A stretch of 64,000 nucleotides of DNA from Argyresthia goedartella (lineage: Eukaryota > Arthropoda > Insecta > Lepidoptera > Argyresthiidae), in assembly GCA_949825045.1 (NCBI GenBank), contig OX463824.1, positions 28,738,001 to 28,802,000 on the forward strand, given 5' to 3'. Shown here in pieces: positions 37,401-49,400 of this stretch (positions are counted from its first letter, which is position 1; the number at the start of each line of letters is the position of its first letter). A program made the translations under genes and the position numbers. A model generated the notes under the pieces. That model saw only the letters and a list, made by a program, of their open reading frames with translations. It had not been told where the DNA came from and did no database searches.

Positions 37401-40400
37401 GTTTAATAAATATACACACTGTGTTATTTTTAACTCTACCTGAACCTATCGGTCCATCAGAAAGAGCCCGCAGATGGACAGTAATTAGGTCCCGTTTGGC
37501 ACCCATTTCAATTGACTGACCCAATAGTTCCTCGAGCGTAACAATACCTTCCATACCAATATGTCCGCAGTCGATGTCGAGCCCGACTCGCTCGACCTCC
37601 AGCGGCGACGCGAGCCAGAGCAGCCTGACCGACGAGAGCAAGGCGACGCAGCAGCAGGAGGCGACCAATGTGGAGGACGAGCGCAAGCAGCAGGCGGGCA
37701 AGCCGCCGTGCATCGCCGACGCTGGTGAGTTGATGGACACGACAACTTCAAAATTAAACCCGACTACTATCTGAAAAATCGCGCTCTAAATAGTATGAAA
37801 CCTTTATAGCCACCGGGCGGTCAATGCGCTTCTAACCATTCGACTCAATGCAAGCAGCGAGTAAGAGCCAGTAATATTTATGTATGTCACAGTAAGATAG
37901 TCAAAACCGTTACTTGATAAACTAACGTGTTAAATAAACCAGACCGACAGGGTTTAGAATTTACGTTTCTTTTGTTCTTACATGTCAACCTGACACGAAG
38001 ACTATTCGGGGGCTTCGCTGCGCCCGCCCCGTCTAGTCTTCACCTAAGCTACCGCAGTGTTTGCCCTGGTATTTCGTTTGCAAGTCAAGTTTAAACCAGT
38101 TTACTATTTAACGGTTTTAACCGTTAGTTTATCCACTAACGCGTCATATAGCAGTACGCCACATATCGACGCCACAGTCGATAGTTGACCAACTAACGAG
38201 AAAAATAACGTTAGTTAATCAACTAACGGTTTTGACCATGTTGCGGTGAGATCCATATATATATATATTTGGAATGTCTTAATTAAGCCCTTTCATTTGA
38301 TACCCAGCACGGCCCTGTCCATTTTTTTTATCCAGTACTTCATTCGTTTTAGAGGATCTATCGTTATAGTGTGACCTCACATTACCCTTCTGGTTGTCCA
38401 TCGGACGATCAAGACGCTTCTAACGATACCTACATAAACGAATAAAATTAAATGAAATGAAATACCTCTTTTGTCAAATTCGAATAGTAGTTTAAATGTA
38501 CTTGTGAAACAAGTGAACATACATTTAACCCTCCTTTGATTTCCCTGCAGTCAGGGACTGTTCAAGTTGTAGGTGCCGATGACTTCTTCCGAGCCGTAAT
38601 CGGCCCCGGCGACTGTTTGACGAGGGTCTCTGATTGATTTTTGGGCAGCCCATCGTGTGCACTCATAATACTGACGTGGTTCGATGATGGTCACTGTGAC
38701 CACTACAACTGGTCTGTACCTCGTGCCCTCATGTTTTTGCAAGTACTAAAATCATTAGAAGAGGCTGTCCAATGGAGCTGCCGGAGTTGCCGACTTTGTG
38801 ATGAAGATGCTCGCGACCAAACGTTAAATTTAAACAAATTACGATTTTGTCAGTACTGCAGGCTGAAATGCCGTTCAATGGACATTCAATATCCTCTGTA
38901 TTGAAAAGCACGGCATGTCCACATATTAGGATCATGTTTTACTAATCTTGTTCGTATGTTTCCAGTTCTACAAAACCAACCTATGATGCACCGATTCTTC
39001 AAGACCCTGTCCATGTGTGACGGCATCAACTCGTCCATGCTTAATGCAGGTATGGTATATCACATTATTGGTGTGCATTTTCTCCATTGAATTCTCAATT
39101 GAGAATAGAGTCGGCCAAGCAGTCAGTGTCATTTTTTGTTTGTTTATTCTCCTTTACCTTTATATGTTCACTCCAACAACCACTCTAAACTTAAAACCAT
39201 ACCTACCATTCCGGTGTATTTTATTCTTTTTTTTCTTGGAGAAAAAAAAAAGTAATTACCCATGCCCGGGAGTGAGACCTCCCTACTATGTCCGGGTCCC
39301 TACACATTGAGCGGGCATCGGCTCGTGTAGTATACGGACAAAAAATTATTGATTTTTTAACAGTGATCGTTTAGAATCGTGAGATCGTAGATCTTTTACT
39401 GTGAGGCATGCTCAGGTGTATTTCCATTCTACACCTAGACTCCCCGCTCTGATTACGTCATAGCGTCCTACTGAAACCTCGAGGGCGAGGGTGAGCGAGA
39501 GGGAGGGAAATCGCATTACCCGCGGGTGCCTAGTCTTACTATGCCCCTAAGTTAACTAGGTATGACAGAGGGCGCTTGAGACGGAGTTTTCACTTAACGT
39601 TATTGTATAAAATATCCCCCCAGGCTCAATATCGGAGTCGACAAGCGGCGACAGCTCGTCGCTCAAGGAGGAGATATTCTGGCTGGTGACGCACATCGCC
39701 GACGTGGCCGCCAACCCGGCGCCGTTCGCGACCGCGCTCGTCACATACCTGAGTGAGTCTTGTGGATGTAACCACTGCACCACCAAGCCAACTAGACGCC
39801 TGTCACTCATTGAAGCGTGTTTTGTTTTGCAGGAGTGACATGAGACGGAAGAAGCTTGACAAGTGTCTTGTTGGCTTGGTGGTGTTATATATCGCTCATT
39901 TTTGATGAAGTTTACGTACGAGTTTATTCCTGTCGCATCTTTGTCTTATGACAATTAATTTTCAAGCTAGCGGCTGTCTGTCTGGATCATGTTTAAGTGA
40001 TAACAATACGCGCGTTTAACCTGAAATGCTGTAGGTAGTGATGTCTTTTCGGGAGCAGCGCGTGGCTTAATGTGAGTTGGCAGCATATTGCAGTGAGTGA
40101 CTTGTCACAGTACAAGCACAATTTATAAGAGAATTTTTAGAGATAGCTGCCCTCATGCTCATCTCCATTTGCGCCGCGGCTGGCATGTTGCACCCAGCGA
40201 ATCCGCTCGCGGAATGCATCACATAGCAGTTTGTAAAGATACTTTCCCCCAACAGGGAACGAGGACATCGTTCACCTGTCGCAGGCATTACAACAGCTGA
40301 TAGTCCGCGCTCTGGAGCGGCCCGAGGCGCTTAACGAGTTCATAGAATCTGACGGGCTGGAGCTGTGCGTCGCGAGACTCGCCAGGTGCCACCAGGTAAC

Positions 40401-43400
40401 ATCACCGGACTATTTTTAATTAACTCCTATTTGTCCCACCGAGAGGAGCAAGCCGATCTCGAAACCGAGTGAAATTATGTCCACCATGCGTTTGATGAAA
40501 AATGTCGGTAGTGGCCAACCGGATATTAGAAGAGAAGCTTCCCTAGTACAAGTAAGACCAAGTTGCGATAGTAGCCGGCAAATGCTGTATAGATTCCCCG
40601 TGTCCGCTATAGATAGCTGTTGCTTTGGGTTGTAGGATTGATTATGCGCAACTAACGCTTGGACAAGCGCTACCACCAGAAAAAAGATTTTGTTTCCGCC
40701 GTATGCCACGTCATCTGCCTCATGCCATCACTGACGATGTGTTATCGTACACCCATTATGTTCACACTTTCCGTTTGGTGTCCCAGGAGTCGCCGGCCTC
40801 CGGCCCGGGCCTGGTCTCCTCGCTCATGAACTACCTGAAGCTGCCGCCGCAGCTGGTGAACATGTCCGCGTGCGCCAACAGCAAGAAGAGCCAGCCGCCT
40901 CTCGTCGAGGCTTCCAACGGGCTCGTCAACTTCGCGCCGCTCTGTGAGTTCCACCACAAACAACCTCTCTAGACACACTTACACTTTAGCGTCTCTTCAC
41001 CATAGTTGGACATGGAGCAAGTCTGCACTTGCAGTCTTAGTTAGAGGATAGGTACAATACCCAACTGTGATAAGTTGATAGCTAATTACTTTTGTCTGAT
41101 GTCTGCTAGAATTGAAGACCTGTTTGGGTACTGCTTACTTACAACACGTGGATGCGGGGCGGCGGTTTTGCAATCTTCATATCTGCTTTTTATGCTATAC
41201 TTCGCGTCCGCCTCCCAGCACCGCGTCCAGGCTTCAACGTGATTAAACATTTAAGAAATAAGTAGCCTTATTTGCGCATTATGGTTTAAATTAGATCTTC
41301 AGTATGTAATTACAGTTTCACATGATATGACCTTAAATAGGTTTACCACTGAAAATAGGCATGCCTGATATAATGTTATAGGCTGACTGAACTCTGTTCA
41401 AAGATCTAGGACAAACTACCAGTATTGACCGGCCTATCCCCTCCTCCAGGCACGGTGTCGTGCGGCAACCCGACCGCACAGGCCGCCGACGTGCTGCTGG
41501 GCGGCGGCACGGGCAGCGGTGGCGGCGCGTGTGCAGCGCGGCGTGTCCGGGCCGCCGCCTGGTCCTACCACTTCTTCAGCGCGGACGACGCCTCGCTCAC
41601 GCTGACGCTCACGCTGCAGTTTGCGGTGCAATTGCATGAGGTGCAGCTGCAACCGCACCTCAACAGTCTGGCCAGTGAGTCGAACGAATTAACTAATCTT
41701 TATTTCACTGCCCCGTTCGTTTCTAATTGACCTGATAACAGGACAGCGTATTGTTTTTTGTGGCATGAAAGCAAAGCGAATAAATACCTCGCATTAATGA
41801 AAACTAAAGTTGTTTATCGAACTAACCAAGGAACATCAGTGGCGAGCACAGCGAGAGATATAAAAGTTTGTCAATGACACAACGTAGCATCATCAGTTTG
41901 TTTGTCGCTCCAGCCTGCCCCGGCGCGGTGGCGGTGGAGGCGGGCTGCGGCGGCACGCTGGCGCCGCTGGGTCCGCCGCAGAACACGGCCGGCATGACCT
42001 ACATACGTCTCGTGCTGTCCAAGCCCGTCGTCTGCACTACTGTACAGGTGAGTGATAAAACACATTTATTTGCTTCCTTTTGCCCAATTTCCGCTGGGAA
42101 AAGGCCTAAGCAGAATTATGGCACTATTATACATTAGCCGCGTTATTGCGAATTTATTTCTTCCTCTCATTTTTTAAAAGCACAGAACAAGTAGCCGTAC
42201 AGAAAGATCACTCCGAAAATAAACATAAATGAATAGCTACTCTCGCTGCGCAGCACTAAAGCGCAATATAGGTCGCATTTGCACTACGTCTCATGATCGC
42301 TAAACACCTACAGAATCCTAATAGATTGCGCCGCATCACTACGCCCGAGAGCTTCTTTTACTGTGGCATCTCAACGTCGTTCTGTCATTCTGTCAAATAG
42401 GGTTACCTTACCTACGACGTGCGATTTGCCTTTATGTGAATTTTAGACGAGTGTAAAACAGGTGTTATGTATTTAATTTATAATAATAATGAATGATGCA
42501 CTAACATTTTCGGTGTTATTACAAAAGATTTGAACGTGGTCTAACATTAAAAAAAAGTACACGTTATTCACATACGAAGTCGTTGTTCGTTGTAAACATC
42601 ACAGAAAAGATGTTAACGAGGAACGATCGGTAAACGAACTAAAATCCCATCGGACGGGTTGGCCGGACGAACCTACCTAAACTGCGGAGTGAGACCCCCC
42701 TGGTAAAAGGTCACCCGATGCAAGCCAATGTCAGCTTTATTTGTTTGTTCAGTGTAACCTTTGTTGTTCAACAGATACGACTGTACAAGCCGCGGGACAG
42801 CTCTAACATGGGACTTCTTCACATAAGGCTGATGGGCACTCCGTCCTTCCACAAAGCTTCGAACGCTGCCATGTCGTAAGTTGTTCACAATAATGTAGTG
42901 TGTAGTTGAACAAATGACATAACTAAGCGAACAAAAAAACTGACTGCGGTACACTAAGAAGCACAAAACAAGCAGAAATTACTTAACGTAATTATTGAGA
43001 TTCGATGCCATGCCTCCAATAGATATTTTCCCGTAAGAGGTTTTGAATTTTATTACCATGGCATGAAGTTCAAAATCGCAATGCCTCAAAATGGGGATGG
43101 GTTGGTGTGGGGTTAAATTGAAATGCAAGCGAACCCACTGCATCAGATTTGATTGGTCCCGCCCGCATTTAAATCAAGTTTTCACTCCACTGCTCAGAAA
43201 TATGGCAAAAGATGTAATGGGGCCGCCAAACAATGGATAGTTAACCAGGACAACAAAAACAATTCTGGCCTGTTCAGGCGGCCTAACCTAGCTGTTAGAC
43301 CGCCATTAATTAAGAAATTTAATTGAGCTTCATTCATCTAAGGGCGAACTCCGCCAGGCGGAGCAAAGAGACGGAGTTCCAAATCTAAATTTACCTAAAA

Positions 43401-46400
43401 TAAATTTTCTGGATAATTAATTTTATTTCTTCGCAGTAGTCGTGAAAAGCACTGTTCAAAAGACCCAACCTAGCTGTTAGACCGCCATTAATTAAGAAAT
43501 TTAATTGAGCTTTATTCATCTAAGGGCGAACTCCGCCAGGCGGAGCAAAGAGACGGAGTTCCAAATCTAAATTTAACTAAAATAAATTTTCTGGAAAATT
43601 AATTTTATTTCTTCGCAGTAGTCGTGAAAAGCACTGTTCAAAAGACCCAACCTAGCTGTTAGACCGCCATTAATTAAGAAATTTAATTGAGCTTCATTCA
43701 TCTAAGGGCGAACTCCGCCAGGCGGAGCAAAGAGACGGAGTTCCAAATCTAAATTTAACTAAAATAAATTTTCTGGATAATTAATTTTATTTCTTCGCAG
43801 TAGTCGTGAAAAGCACTGTTCAAAAGACCCAACCTAGCTGTTAGACCGCCATTAATTAAGAAATTTAATTGAGCTTCATTCATCTAAGGGCGAACTCCGC
43901 CAGGCGGAGCAAAGAGACGGAGTTCCAAATCTAAATTTAACTAAAATAAATTTTCTGGATAATTAATTTTATTTCTTCGCAGTAGTCGTGAAAAGCACTG
44001 TTCAAAAGACCCAACCTAGCTGTTAGACCGCCATTAATTAAGAAATTTAATTGAGCTTTATTCATCTAAGGGCGAACTCCGCCAGGCGGAGCAAAGAGAC
44101 GGAGTTCCAAATCTAAATTTAACTAAAATAAATTTTCTGGATAATTAATTTTATTTCTTCGCAGTAGTCGTGAAAAGCACTGTTCAAAAGACCCAACCTA
44201 GCTGTTAGACCGCCATTAATTAAGAAATTTAATTGAGCTTCATTCATCTAAGGGCGAACTCCGCCAGGCGGAGCAAAGAGACGGAGTTCCAAATCTAAAT
44301 TTAACTAAAATAAATTTTCTGGATAATTAATTTTATTTCTTCGCAGTAGTCGTGAAAAGCACTGTTCAATAGACCCAACCTAGCTGTTAGACCGCCATTA
44401 ATTAAGAAATTTAATTGAGCTTCATTCATCTAAGGGCGAACTCCGCCAGGCGGAGCAAAGAGACGGAGTTCCAAATCTAAATTTAACTAAAATAAATTTT
44501 CTGGATAATTAATTTTATTTCTTCGCAGTAGTCGTGAAAAGCACTGTTCAAAAGACCCAACCTAGCTGTTAGACCGCCATTAATTAAGAAATTTAATTGA
44601 GCTTCATTCATCTAAGGGCGAACTCCGCCAGGCGGAGCAAAGAGACGGAGTTCCAAATCTAAATTTAACTAAAATAAATTTTCTGGATAATTAATTTTAT
44701 TTCTTCGCAGTAGTCGTGAAAAGCACTGTTCAAAAGACCCAACCTAGCTGTTAGACCGCCATTAATTAAGAAATTTAATTGAGCTTCATTCATCTAAGGG
44801 CGAACTCCGCCAGGCGGAGCAAAGAGACGGAGTTCCAAATCTAAATTTAACTAAAATAAATTTTCTGGATAATTAATTTTATTTCTTCGCAGTAGTCGTG
44901 AAAAGCACTGTTCAAAAGACCCAACCTAGCTGTTAGACCGCCATTAATTAAGAAATTTAATTGAGCTTCATTCATCTAAGGGCGAACTCCGCCAGGCGGA
45001 GCAAAGAGACGGAGTTCCAAATCTAAATTTAACTAAAATAAATTTTCTGGATAATTAATTTTATTTCTTCGCAGTAGTCGTGAAAAGCACTATTCAAAAG
45101 ACCCAACCTAGCTGTTAGACCGCCATTAATTAAGAAATTTAATTGAGCTTCATTCATCTAAGGGCGAACTCCGCCAGGCGGAGCAAAGAGACGGAGTTCC
45201 AAATCTAAATTTAACTAAAATAAATTTTCTGGATAATTAATTTTATTTCTTCGCAGTAGTCGTGAAAAGCACTGTTCAAAAGACCCAACCTAGCTGTTAG
45301 ACCGCCATTAATTAAGAAATTTAATTGAGCTTCATTCATCTAAGGGCGAACTCCGCCAGGCGGAGCAAAGAGACGGAGTTCCAAATCTAAATTTAACTAA
45401 AATAAATTTTCTGGCTAATTAATTTTATTTCTTCGCAGTAGTCGTGAAAAGCACTGTTCAAAAGACCCAACCTAGCTGTTAGACCGCCATTAATTAAGAA
45501 ATTTAATTGAGCTTCATTCATCTAAGGGCGAACTCCGCCAGGCGGAGCAAAGAGACGGAGTTCCAAATCTAAATTTAATTAAAATAAATTTTCTGGATAA
45601 TTAATTTTATTTCTTCGCAGTAGTCGTGAAAAGCACTGTTCAAAAGACCCAACCTAGCTGTTAGACCGCCATTAATTAAGAAATTTAATTGAGCTTCATT
45701 CATCTAAGGGCGAACTCCGCCAGGCGGAGCAAAGAGACAGAGTTCCAAATCTAAATTTAACTAAAATAAATTTTCTGGATAATTAATTTTATTTCTTCGC
45801 AGTAGTCGTGAAAAGCACTGTTCAAAAGAGCCAACCTAGCTGTTAGACCGCCATTAATTAAGAAATTTAATTGAGCTTCATTCATCTAAGGGCGAACTCC
45901 GCCAGGCGGAGCAAAGAGACGGAGTTCCAAATCTAAATTTAACTAAAATAAATTTTCTGGATAATTGATTTTATTTCTTCGCAGTAGTCGTGAAAAGCAC
46001 TATGTTATGTCTCGGCCCTCAAACTCACTCCTCCATCTGTTGCTCGCTTTCCAGGCTCTACAACAATGTACTATTCATTTAACACTACTATAATGATTGT
46101 ATCGAATCTCAATAATAACATTAAGTTTTATCTGCATGTTTTGTGCTTTTTAGTGTACTGCAGGCGGGTTTTTTGTTTTTTATTACGTCATTTACTTCCT
46201 GCTTTTTAGGACAAAATTAAGATACATCTGTACATGCTTATTTTAAATCTTATGGCAGTGCATGTTGTTTGAATATGGCAATTTTACCTGAAAATAAAAT
46301 TGTTATTATACATACTTACCTGGCTTTAAGCCTAATATTGAGAGTAGCATACTTGACTTCCTTTCCGGTGCGACGAAATTAGCCCCAAACAGCTCACTTC

Positions 46401-49400
46401 CTGTTTAAAACTCCTAAAATACATGTCATATCCGTTTTGAACCTCAGCAACATTGCGCGCGTAAAGTTTCAGAAATGGCGGCAATTGTAGCCAGCGTTAT
46501 TGCGCGTGCTAAATTTTCAGGTCATTGGCAACTCAATAAAGAGCTGATCGTGACGAAGAATGTGTCACGATCGTGCAATGCATAATAATATGCACAGTAA
46601 TGTGAACAGCAGGCAGCGATTTACCTAGGCTTAAAGCCAGGTAAGTATGTATAATAACAATTTTATTTTCAGGTAAAATTGCCATATTATACCTGACGTT
46701 ACCTGGCTTTAAGCCTAATATTGAGTAGTGTTTGGTATCGACTGCTGAGTTAAAAACGCCAATGTGATATGACTAGGAGTTCATTTATGTGTAAATTATG
46801 ATCATCAAATATACAAGAACCTATATAATTGTATATACAACATAGAACACAAGTGTTTTGCATAAATTGATAACACAATAGTAGTTACAAATAAAAAATA
46901 AATTCATTAAACTGATTGAAATAGATTAGATAAAGCAGTGCTATTGGTCGGGCTAGAATTAACTTCTTTTTTGTAAAATTTGTGAAAAGTCCTTGCTGAT
47001 TTCCAGTTGCCACGACTTAAAATTTGATCAATAGGTGTGTGGTCCAACCAACTAGCAGAGGCGACTGCCGACCGAACACTACCTGGACTAGAATCAATTC
47101 CTGCTAGCTTGAGGACGGATTTTATCCACCCTCCAATAATGGTAGGTGTGGCAGGCTTTGGTGTGCCACATGTGCTAATGAACAAGGAATCTAAATTACC
47201 TCTGCGAGATTGTGATACTTCTAACAATTTGGTGACCCAGAACACGGGGTCTACGTTAGTGTTCGAGCTACAAGCTAGTAGACGCCAACCAGACTGTCTG
47301 TACGATGAGTTATCCGTCTTAGAGCCATACTTTGGCCACATAACTATTGAGTTATTCTCAATTATGCAATTAGCAGAATCGCATCTTAGCAAGGTAAGGT
47401 CATGGACTCTGCGTCCCGAACATAATAGCAAAATAATAGCCACTCTTCTAGATACTTCAAAAAGCGAAAAACTATGTGGAGCGTGTGACGTGAGATAAGC
47501 CGTTAACACCTTAACATCCCAGATTGGTGGCTTACGTTTGGGTGGCTGTTGTAAAGCTATGCCCTTTAAAGTCTGTCTTATTATTATATGTGAACTTAAC
47601 GGGTTACCTAGAATCGGTCGACAAAATGTTGACACAACAGACTTGTGCACACAAATAGTACTATAGGCAAGATTGTACTTTAGATGAAGATCTGTTAAAA
47701 AACGGGCAACATCCTGAGGCTGCGGCTGGTACATGTTAACCTCATTTTCCCTTGACCATTTCACCCATCGCTTCCAAGCTGGTTTATACGAATTCATACT
47801 TGAATTTCTCCAGCTCCTATCCAGGACTCCAATTTGGCTTTGATTCCAGGCGTCTAGCATTGAGGACCACCCTGAATTCGCCACGCTTGTAAGTTCATTT
47901 GATGCACTTGCGGTGGTGGTAAGTTTGTCTGTGTGTCTATCAAAACTTGATCTAAGTCTCTCACCTGTAGAGGAGGGTCCAGGGCTCGGGCTTCTAGGTC
48001 TGGTCTCCAGAATACCTTTTTCCAATCGGGGACTATTATAATGTAAACCCCGGAGGCCCGGTTCAAGTGAGTTAACACTCTTGGGATTATGCAAGATGGC
48101 GGGAATAACCACGCCATTTTGTAGTGCCAGTCCTGGCTGAAGGCATTGTGAAACACTGCTTGGGGGTCCATCAAGTCTAGACTTACGTAAAGTGGGACTA
48201 CGTGCGCGTTCCTGGACGCAAACAGATCGATATCTGGGATTCCCCATCTCCGAAACACCTCCCAAGCTCCGTTGCTCTGCAGATGCCATTCCGCTGAGAC
48301 TCTTGATCTCGACAAGCGATCGGCGACGTAGTTGTACCGGCCGGGAATGTGAAAGACCGTCATGTGGATATGAAAATGATCTACGACGAAAAGTACCTCG
48401 TACGTTAGCTCGAGCAGCTGCTGGGACCTCGAGCCGCCTTCGTTGCGTAAGTACGCCACGACAGTTCGGTTGTCTGATTGAACCAACAGACTGGAGTTTG
48501 CTAAGATCCTTCCCTTTTGCTGTAGAACTCGTAGAATTGCTAGCATCTCTAAGACATTGCTGTGAAGATGTTCCTCTTCTGCTGTCCACGCTCCTGACAT
48601 CATCAGAGTGTCGAGCTGTGCGCCCCAGCCCTTCACAGAAGAATCTGTGGATAGGAAGTGTTCTGGAGGTGGAAAGTGCAGAAGGGACCGCGACATGTAG
48701 TTGCGTGCCCACCATTGAAGATTCTGCTGAACCTCTTCCCGTAGCGTTCTTGTACAGACCCGGTCTGATCTCATTAGGTGGTGGCCTAATGACAATAAGG
48801 CGCGTGAGTTCAGGCGACCCCGTGGAACCACAAAGCTGGCGAAATTCCATGAACCCAACAAACTTTGAATTTGTTGCAGACTTACTTCGTCCGAGGTCAA
48901 CATCTTCTGGGTTTTGCGCCTCAGAACTTTTAGCTTCTCCTGGGGAAGCCTCTTTTCGTTCTTCCACGGGTCCCATGTAACACCGAGGTATTCTATGGAT
49001 TTCTGAGGCATCAAAACAGACTTCTTGAAGTTTACCATCCATCCCAGACTTTGCAGGGTTCTCACCACAAGAGAAGTGTGCTCTTTTAGCTGCTGTGGAC
49101 ACTGAGAAGCTATTAAAAAATCGTCGAGATAGACAATCAGTCGCAAGCCAGGGCAATGATTTCTTAGAGTCTGCGCGACCCAATTCGTAATACTGGCAAA
49201 GACCTTTGGAGCTGTTGCCAAGCCGAAGGGTAGGCAAGTCATTTGCCACAATTTCCTTGCATAAATGACCCGAAGAAAGGGTCGATGGACCGGGGCAACT
49301 GGTATATGAAAATATGCGTCTGAAAGATCGATTTTGATTAGCCAATCTCGAGGTTGGAGGAAGTCCGGCACCTTGTACATGTTTATTAACCTGAATTTGG

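Noticed and set aside
43279..46003. CRISPR array or centromeric satellite
   Set aside because: Units are contiguous without variable spacers, and the array is flanked by a dispersed element within an intron, so neither fits.
48192..48980. 262-codon plus-strand frame across the DIRS element
   Set aside because: Antisense shadow of the RT gene; no domain features.
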